Below are positions 57,303-64,000 of a stretch of DNA of 64,000 bases, piece by piece. The DNA lies in NCBI GenBank assembly GCA_928724745.1, contig CAKMXJ010000015.1:558001-622000 (forward strand). Reading direction: 5' to 3'. Each line of letters starts with the position of its first letter. Position 1 is the first letter of the stretch. The DNA is from Anthracocystis setariae (lineage: Eukaryota > Basidiomycota > Ustilaginomycetes > Ustilaginales > Ustilaginaceae). The position numbers were made by a program, and so were the translations under genes. The notes beneath the pieces were generated by a model, which saw only the letters and a program-made list of their open reading frames with translations, had not been told where the DNA came from and made no database searches.

Positions 57303-58620
57303 ATGAGCGGAGCCCTTTCTGGGTTGTCTGTCTACGCAGACTCTGACTCCGACTTCGACGCAGACCTCGAGCACGCCGCCATTCTCCAACCATTGGACCC
57401 GAAGTTGTTCGTTTCTGACAACAACACGGCTGCTGTCCCGGCCTTAGCGCATCGAGATAGGGCGACATCATCGAAATTGAAACGGTGAGCTTGTTCCTCT
57501 TCCAGCCTTATAGAGATCAGCACTGTGCTCCACAAGAAATGCTGAACTTTGCGTGATGCTACCTCCTGTCTCTGTTTGCATCATGGAAGAAAGTTGCCGC
57601 CTCTCGAAGCAGACACTCTGCAACCACTCAATATCGATGCATCGAGCAAGTCCGAGCTAAGCGATAGTTCCAAGAAAGTCGCTCGTGGTGACTGGCTCTG
57701 CTATTGCTATGTAGAAGGTATGACCTGGATTTGAAACTGCAAAGGTCAAGTAGCTGCCAGAGTCATCTGACTGAGATTCCCCTCATCAGTTCCTATTGAT
57801 CGAGCCTTGGCCATGTGTATACAAGACGGTCATGAATACCTTCAGAGAAAACTTGGAGCAATACACTCCTTGATCGATCTTCAAGGCTCAGATATAACTC
57901 GGGACGATACAAAGGAGGCACATGCTTCGAAGAGCCCTTCTGCCAACTGCCTCCACATCTCTCTCACCCGGCCATTCACCGTCCGGGGCCACGAGAAGGA
58001 CGAGTACATCAGAATCGCTTCACGAGAGGTGCTCAGATCGACAAACGAGCTTGGAAGGTAAGTTTGAGACTGACCAGTGCCCATGCAAAGTACATGTCGG
58101 CTGGAGAAAGAAGCTGACTTTCAAGAGCGACCCGTTCGACTCCCTTTCAGACCAACCTTCTCTTTCTCGCGATTCTCGTGTCTCGCAAATGACGATGCAT
58201 CGAAGCACTTCATGGTGCTGGAAGTCGGTTCCGGTCGCGAAACGGTAGGTCTGCAGGCTCAATCGGGCCTATTCACATCGTACAAGATTCCGATATCTGA
58301 CGACCTCAGCTTCCTTGTCTCGACAGTTTCACAAGCTCTCATCATCCCTTAGCTCAGAACTCCGACGTGCCTTTCGGGCGAAATCCTACTATGACGAGGC
58401 TCGTTTCCACGCAAGTACAGCCTACCTATCAACGTCAACCCGGTCTGGTGATCAGCCCAAGACGAACGCCACATCAGACGCGGATCTCGGTTTGTGCTTC
58501 AATCAACTCGTCACCGAGGTTGAGCGCAAGTGGGGGTCCCAGCTACGGAAACATTCTGCAATGTGGGCCACGCGCGTTGGGATTCAAGCTGGTAGCCAAG
58601 TCGCTTTTGTAGATCTCTGA
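57303..58620 (+). CDS. USB1: U6 snRNA 3'-phosphodiesterase USB1 (2H phosphoesterase), five exons
   Basis: The predicted 321-residue protein is USB1, which trims and modifies the 3' end of U6 snRNA in the nucleus. Exons are 57303-57484, 57590-57717, 57790-58057, 58151-58244 and 58327-58620. All introns are GT-AG and 72-105 bp, and the joined 966 nt form one open frame. Both 2H motifs appear only after splicing: HIS at 159-161 (LHISLTRPF) and HAS at 252-254 (RFHASTAYL). Other family segments are GDWLCYCYVE near the N-terminus and HFMVLEVGSGRE before the second motif. The N-terminal 60 residues are acidic and typical in containing SVYADSDSD. The second acceptor (57588-57589) is weak because it follows a short pyrimidine tract. 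The fragmentation means single-ORF gene finding would miss it. Confidence 0.85.
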
Positions 58621-58794
58621 CTCTTGCACATCGTCAGACCTATTGTATACCCCAAGAGTTGACTGGTATGCATAACCGAGAAGCCCGCACATCAGAAAAA
58701 AAAAAAAAAACGATTTCGCGATAGCACGGGTCAGTGCGATGGACCAACTGTGCAGTATATATACGCAATATTCATGCAAACTGCCATCATTGGA

Positions 58795-58903
58795 TCCGAA
58801 TTAGTTTAGTGGCTATGACGGCGCCTTGTCATCTACGGTGGCATCCCAAGTGTTCTCCGCGCATAATACGGCGCAGACCCGGGTTCAATTCCCGGATTCG
58901 GAG
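58795..58903 (+). tRNA. tRNA-Asp(GTC) with 37-nt intron, copy 4
   Basis: Exon sequence is identical to the three other complete copies, with anticodon GTC and discriminator G. The 37-nt intron resembles copy 3 and keeps the TTCTCCGCGC core. A TTTTTTTT run about 30 bp downstream (58937-58944) could end polymerase III transcription. It lies in the 3' gap between USB1 and crk1. Confidence 0.93.
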
Positions 58904-59343
58904 TTCTTCGGCGAAATTTTTCCTCCTTTTTTCCCTTTTTTTTCGCACTCATTTTCTGGCTAAATACTTCGTCCATCACCACGATACTGTTGTTCTCGGA
59001 CCTATTGTGCTCGGTCTCGCAAGGACTGTCGACAAAGATGCGAAGTCGAGCTGATAAGCGCGTGCAGAGGGTGACCTCGAGAAACACAGTCATGATAACA
59101 GGTGTCGGATAGGTTGAATCTTTGATTGACTGGCTGATGCGTTCTTGGGAAGCCTGGCTAGTGGACAGACACAGTACTGCCGCCCTGGTCAACTTGACAG
59201 CCTGCCCCAAAAGAAAACACTCGCACGTCAGATGCATAGAGACACACGTTCCGACACTCGACAGTATCATTCAAGGAGGGTGGTATTGGTAAGCGCAGGT
59301 ATGCACGACAGGACAGATTATGCAAGAAACAAGAGTGAAAGCC

Positions 59344-59393
<50 letters not shown>

Positions 59394-59502
59394 TAAAAAA
59401 GAAGGATGCGAAAGAGAGAGAGAGAGAATAACACCGAAGGGTGGTGTAAAGAGGAGAGAGAGATTGCATCTACCTCAGCGAGCATGCAAGGACTTATTAT
59501 GT
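58904..59502. other. 3' flank of crk1 and tRNA-Asp
   Basis: About 600 bp with no gene. It contains the (GA)19 tract at 59351-59388 and a second short GA run near 59413-59427. Confidence 0.45.
59351..59388. repeat. (GA)19 dinucleotide repeat
   Basis: Perfect GA tract about 115 bp beyond the crk1 stop codon on its 3' side. Confidence 0.92.
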
Positions 59503-62500
59503 TCAGCTTTGTGGTAGAGGGCCAGAGGGCCTAGTCTGAGCATACAACATGTTTGTCGTCTTATCAATCGCTGGCACATCGATGGATGCTGCGATCGATG
59601 AGAAGGGCGGCAATGTGGTGCCATGGCCGGCGTTGCCAGCTGGAACGTGGAAGATCGGGTTGATGTGATGTTGGCTGGTAGGACCCTGGTGAGGATGGAA
59701 TGCTGGCGGATTGCCATCGCCAGTGTCACCTCGATGACCTCCATGATGCAAGCTCTGGTGCAGAGGTGGTAGCTGGTAGTTGGGATGATAGCCTGTCGAT
59801 GGGGTTACGGGTCCACCGTGAGAATAGGGATGGAAGCGAGGAATACCGCTAGCGTGATGCAAGGGCGAGGCTGAGCCCTGTCGATGCGCTGATGCAGACG
59901 AGGCGCGACTGTTGGCACGACTCTGGCGGCTCACGGATTGACGCGTGCCTACAACATGGGCAGGGCCTGGAGATACGTTGCCCGGTGTGCGCGTTCGTGC
60001 CTCAGCCGCGGTCATTTTCTCCATGTTGGTAATGAGCTGGTGGTCCAGAGAGCTAATCGAGCGTGTCTCGGAGCTGCGATGAGACTCGAGCGAGGGAGCA
60101 AAGCGGCGCTGGTCGACGAGCGACGGGGCCGAGGCGAGCGAAGAAGAAGAGCTGGCTCGCTGGATATGATGCGCCTGCGCAAGGTGTTGTCCAGTGCCTG
60201 GTCCAGGGTCACTGTCACCTGTCTGATAAGACTGCATCGAGGCTCGTCTTGGACCCACCGCGTCCTCGAAGCTGGACATGGAATGATCGTCGTCATGCTC
60301 TCGCCTGCGTGCTTTGTTGGATCGGCTATACCTCGTGGCGCCGACGCCGCGCCATGCCATGTTGCCAGAAACAGCAGGGTTGACTGCCATGCCATAATCA
60401 GGTCCAAGACCATGGATGGGCGCCGGAAGTGGAGATCGAGGGAACTCGCCGGAAGCCAAGCTGGGCATCGACGGCGAGAGCTGCGATCCAGGTGCTGCAG
60501 GCTGTTTACCTCTTGCTTTCTCACTGGGGCTAGATCGGTACGGCTCATCGGCCTGGATTGTGCCGGACAGCCATTCGACGGGATCTTTGCTGTTGCTGGA
60601 GGCCAAAAGCTGATTGCGCTTCTGCATGACAGCGCGAGCCCGGTCTCGAGCCGCCTTCTGTTGAGCCTCACGCCTGGCCTTTTCGGCCTCCCGAGCCGCC
60701 TTTTCAGCTTCCTTCTTTGCCTTCTTGGGATCCAACGGTGCCTTTGCGGGTATCTCGCTGACTTGACCAGAAGCGATCGAATGCTCGGCCGCGATACGTT
60801 GTGCCGGAGTGGGCTCCGTGGGAGCTCTGGCTTCTTGGTATAAATGCGAACTTGGACCGTTGACCATCATACTACCAGCTTGCATGCCATTGGAGGGCAC
60901 GCGGGCAGCATGAGAGTTGCCAGCTGCCAAGTTTTGAGACGTTGCGCTGCCGCCAGCGACAGTTCCACTGCTGCCACTTCCTCCAAAGACGGACGAGATA
61001 TTGAGACCCCAGCCCTTGCTCCTACGCTTTTCCCTGTCACGAGAGCCGATGGTTTCGTTGCTAGCGTTGGAGTGATTCTTCTGGGAGAGGTCCCCAGAGG
61101 AAGTGGTGCCGGGCAATGGAGCCTGGGTGCCGGCACCAAGATATGGAATCAATGTAGCAGAGCGAGCGGCGTGTTGGTGATCATAGGCTGCAGCGGCTTC
61201 GTGATCGTAGGCTGGATGTTGGCCAGGACCTTGACGATACTGTCGCCGGTACTGCTCGTATTGGTGCGCCTGCAGAGCCTGACCATGTCTGTAATCCATC
61301 GGCGTTAACGTGGATTCGGTCATCTGCGCGTCCGATGGAAGCATGGAGGCATTGGCTAGAACGACGGTAGCATCCGGCGAGGGAGCATGTGAAGAAGGAG
61401 CCTCGTGATGCGCTACGCTACTTTGCGCATAGACGGACGCGGAGTCGGGGAAAGCTGGGTATGCGGAGAGGGAGGCGGTCCTGGCCATGCAGGCTGTGGG
61501 AGAAACCCACTGAACTTCTGCGACATCTTCCTGCATGGGAGAGATAGGCGAGATGTGCACATTTGCGGCGGCAGGTGGCGCTGGACCGGAGCCGTTGGAT
61601 TGGACAGGAGGACGCCCGTTGACCATGATCATGTTGGATCCGTCTGGATTGCGGAGCGTTGCCAATGGCTTGAGATTGGGCTCGGCGGCGCCGAATGGAG
61701 GCTTTGCATGTGCTGACAATGGCGTCGAGTGGGATGGCGGAATGGGTCGCGATGCGTTCTGTTGCGGGCGAAGAGGCACGGTTGCGCTGACGACGGACTT
61801 AGCCTGCGGCGGACGCAAGCGTGGCGCGTCGATCTGCATGTACTGGTGCTGAAGACAATCTTTGCTGGTGAGCCTCACGTTTGGATCGTATCGAAGGAGA
61901 TCCTGAATGCAATCGACCAGGCTTGTTGGTATGCGATCGGAAAAGAGACGCGAGAACTTGAGAGGCTTGCAGATTGGGAACTGGAAGCCCACGGATCTAG
62001 CCATGCGAATGCCCTTGTCCCACGGACCACCACCGTTGCGTCTCTGGCGCGAATCGTGGCCATAGCTGTGACTCGGGTCGCCAAGCACCTCGCAAATCTG
62101 GAGGACTTGGTCGACCTCGCTGTGACCGGGAAAGAGGGGCTTGAGGTTGACGAGCTCGGCAAGGATGGTGCCAAGGGCCCACATGTCGACGGGACTGCTG
62201 TAGTCGCGGGAGCGCAGAAGCACTTCTGGAGCGCGGTACCATCGTGTAGATACGTATTCGGTATACGGTGGTTTGCTGTTTGTCTCACGAGCCAGACCAA
62301 AGTCTGCCAGCTTGACGATGACGAGCACATCCTTTTCTGGAGGCGCACCGGGTTGGAGTGGAGGATAGTCTGCGAGACCGGTGGTGGTGATGAGCAAGTT
62401 TTCGGGTTTCATGTCGCGATGGAAGTAGCCATGCTGGTGGATATGATCGAGACCCAAGACGATCTGTTCGTAGATGGAAGCAACGAGACCGGCGGCAAGT

Positions 62501-63129
62501 GGACGGCCTTTGCGGGACTTTGTGAGCTGGTAGAGGTTGCCCTCCATGCATTCAAAGACGAAATGGAGCTCCTTGGTGTTGGGCATGAGAAAGGCATCGT
62601 AGAGGGGGATGATGTTGGGATGCGGTGGTATGGTGAGGAGCGATTTGAGCTCTTTGAGTTTCATGCATTCGTGCCAGTTGGGAAAAGGCTTTTTCATCTT
62701 TTTGATGGCGACGAGTCGCTTGCCAATGTATTCGGGGCGAGTTGTTGGATGCTGCATTGGGGAAAGCATGGTGCCGCTTGGAAGAGGACTTTTCCAGTCG
62801 GCAAGGCAGACGGTGCCGAAGGAGCCATCGCCGACATCTTTGATGACGGTAAAATCGCGGGGGCCTTCTCGCATGAGCGATGCGGCAGTGGTTGGCAGAG
62901 CATCGTGTGACGGTGGGAGGGAGTTGGGATGAGAGGGCGCTGTTGGTGCGGATGGAGCTGGAACGGAATACGGACCGGGAAGCCCATCGTTGGGGCCCCT
63001 GTGCACGTCGGCAGCCGGCAAAGCGCCAGAGGAGCCGGCCATGTTGGTGTGAAAGCCAAGCGGACGATAGAATTGGTCGTGCTGCGCAGAAGCGAGGGGA
63101 AGATTGGTGCTAGAAGCTACCTGTGCCAT
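59503..63129 (-). CDS. crk1: Ime2/MAK-type protein kinase Crk1
   Basis: The 1208-residue protein is a CDK/MAPK-related kinase of the Ime2-MAK-ICK group. The kinase domain spans about residues 91-420: glycine loop GDGSFGTV, a short insert before the lysine motif VAIKKMKK, the catalytic loop YFHRDMKPEN, LADFGLARE, and a dual-phosphorylation TEY loop followed by VSTRWYRAPE. A ~20-residue insert separates the catalytic loop from DFG. The remaining two thirds are low complexity (Pro, Ser, Gln, His) with one Lys/Glu/Ala coiled-coil stretch (KKAKKEAEKAAREAEKARRE). In Ustilago maydis Crk1 links the cAMP and MAPK routes to mating, filament formation and virulence and acts upstream of Prf1. The ATG at 63129 is the only reasonable start. 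No intron is visible. Confidence 0.92.
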   Translation of the reverse strand: MAQVASSTNLPLASAQHDQFYRPLGFHTNMAGSSGALPAADVHRGPNDGLPGPYSVPAPSAPTAPSHPNSLPPSHDALPTTAASLMREGPRDFTVIKDVGDGSFGTVCLADWKSPLPSGTMLSPMQHPTTRPEYIGKRLVAIKKMKKPFPNWHECMKLKELKSLLTIPPHPNIIPLYDAFLMPNTKELHFVFECMEGNLYQLTKSRKGRPLAAGLVASIYEQIVLGLDHIHQHGYFHRDMKPENLLITTTGLADYPPLQPGAPPEKDVLVIVKLADFGLARETNSKPPYTEYVSTRWYRAPEVLLRSRDYSSPVDMWALGTILAELVNLKPLFPGHSEVDQVLQICEVLGDPSHSYGHDSRQRRNGGGPWDKGIRMARSVGFQFPICKPLKFSRLFSDRIPTSLVDCIQDLLRYDPNVRLTSKDCLQHQYMQIDAPRLRPPQAKSVVSATVPLRPQQNASRPIPPSHSTPLSAHAKPPFGAAEPNLKPLATLRNPDGSNMIMVNGRPPVQSNGSGPAPPAAANVHISPISPMQEDVAEVQWVSPTACMARTASLSAYPAFPDSASVYAQSSVAHHEAPSSHAPSPDATVVLANASMLPSDAQMTESTLTPMDYRHGQALQAHQYEQYRRQYRQGPGQHPAYDHEAAAAYDHQHAARSATLIPYLGAGTQAPLPGTTSSGDLSQKNHSNASNETIGSRDREKRRSKGWGLNISSVFGGSGSSGTVAGGSATSQNLAAGNSHAARVPSNGMQAGSMMVNGPSSHLYQEARAPTEPTPAQRIAAEHSIASGQVSEIPAKAPLDPKKAKKEAEKAAREAEKARREAQQKAARDRARAVMQKRNQLLASSNSKDPVEWLSGTIQADEPYRSSPSEKARGKQPAAPGSQLSPSMPSLASGEFPRSPLPAPIHGLGPDYGMAVNPAVSGNMAWRGVGATRYSRSNKARRREHDDDHSMSSFEDAVGPRRASMQSYQTGDSDPGPGTGQHLAQAHHIQRASSSSSLASAPSLVDQRRFAPSLESHRSSETRSISSLDHQLITNMEKMTAAEARTRTPGNVSPGPAHVVGTRQSVSRQSRANSRASSASAHRQGSASPLHHASGIPRFHPYSHGGPVTPSTGYHPNYQLPPLHQSLHHGGHRGDTGDGNPPAFHPHQGPTSQHHINPIFHVPAGNAGHGTTLPPFSSIAASIDVPAIDKTTNMLYAQTRPSGPLPQS

Positions 63130-64000
63130 CGCTTAGCTCCGAGCGGTGCGTAAAGGCATGGTCGAGCGCGAGGAGACGTGCGTGCGAGTTGAGTGAGCTA
63201 ACCAGCAGACAGGCAGACAAACACGGGCGGTTGGCGGATGGTGAGTCGATAAGATGGCGATAAGGTCGAGTCAAGCCTGTGAGGACGAGGCGGTGGTGTG
63301 TGGATGATGGAATGCGGAGCGAAAGATTGCAAGTCACGTGTGCTTGCCGGGATGTTGCCGAGTGATTTGCTGGAAGGATGGTATGAACGGCAGCTAAGTC
63401 GGAAAGAGAGACGAGTTGCGACTGCACTTGTGTTACGGGCGGCGCACTAAACGAGCTGGCCAGCAAAGAAGGCCAAGAGACGGTCGGCGAGTCCGGGAGA
63501 ATGCGGCTGGGACGAGGCAGCAGATGCAATCAAGTGAGATCGGTGGCAGGCAGCGGAGTTGCCGAAGAAGAAAGCAGCAGCAGCAGTAGCAGCGGATGAG
63601 ATGATGTTTGAGGTGGTATCGGAACACACGAAGCTGTGAAAGAGAGAGAGGGTATTGTGAGATGTGCGAAATGCAAAGGGGGACCAAGCGCGTGCGAGCG
63701 AGCGAAAGAATGCCAACGCAAAGAGGGTGGCGAGCGTGGCGAGCGTGCCGTGTGAGGTGTGAGCGACAAAGCGAGAGCGGGCGTGAGATGGATGCGGATT
63801 GCGCTCACAGCGGGTGTGGAGAGTCGAGGAGGGCGACGACGACGACGAGAAGATGGACGACGAAAACAAAGTAACGCTTATGTGGGTGTACTGTGCTGTG
63901 CTGTGCTGTACTGTGCTGTAGTGTGGTGTGCTTTGCTTTGTGCGGTTGCGGGTTGCGAGTTTTCGGCGTTGCCGTCACTAGAGTAGTAGTGTAGTGTGCC
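63130..64000. other. Upstream region of crk1
   Basis: This is the promoter side of crk1 to the window end. It contains a CTGTG/CTGTA microsatellite at 63889-63925, a CAG/GCA tract near 63571-63593 and G/A-rich sequence. No exact ACAAAGGGA element was seen here. No other gene is visible. Confidence 0.45.

Noticed and set aside
61729..62910. 393-codon plus-strand open frame
   Set aside because: It is antisense to the Crk1 kinase domain and has no domain of its own.

Overview
The window looks like nuclear DNA of a smut fungus (Ustilaginales, Basidiomycota). The evidence is a set of long, mostly single-exon genes with small GT-AG introns where introns occur, and proteins that read as smut orthologues: an Ime2-type kinase with a TEY loop (Crk1), a family-45 endoglucanase (Egl1), a Gpa2-like G-alpha subunit, and small secreted effector-like proteins. 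The species was not determined. No bacterial, viral or transposon genes were recognised, and there is no CRISPR array.

Layout. 0-4.2 kb: two secreted proteins of unknown function in divergent orientation; the left one needs two microexons (21 and 27 nt). 4.3-11 kb: dienelactone hydrolase, nucleotide pyrophosphatase/phosphodiesterase, a NASP/Sim3-type histone chaperone and a large secreted protein, then 1.8 kb without a gene. 12.9-19.7 kb: PEX5 and the sterol glucosyltransferase ATG26, convergent. 20.4-25.3 kb: an inverted pair of identical intron-containing tRNA-Asp genes, an RBR ubiquitin ligase divergent from POP5, then a 227-bp tandem duplication that left one truncated and one complete tRNA-Asp. 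25.5-32.5 kb: the nucleoporin NUP192. 33.6-38 kb: egl1, an orphan 160-residue protein and an HSL-type hydrolase. 38.2-45 kb: gamma-tubulin complex protein GCP4 and ALG6. 45.8-57 kb: ribosomal protein eL43, an amidase, a G-alpha subunit, a 2.3-kb gene-poor stretch, mitochondrial uL29m and ribosomal protein eS24. 57.3-63.1 kb: a five-exon USB1 gene, a fourth complete tRNA-Asp and crk1.

Most genes are independently transcribed housekeeping genes, as is normal in fungi. Functional links that can be argued are PEX5/ATG26 (peroxisome import and, in some yeasts, peroxisome turnover), POP5/USB1 (RNA processing), and G-alpha/Crk1/Egl1 (mating and filamentation programme of smuts). The most unusual sequence features are the microexon effector, the dispersed family of tRNA-Asp(GTC) genes whose introns vary around a fixed core, and two ribosomal-protein genes whose first coding exon is only the ATG, followed by introns of about 0.7 and 0.87 kb. 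Splice sites were assigned by eye from GT/AG context and frame continuity; no transcript data were available.
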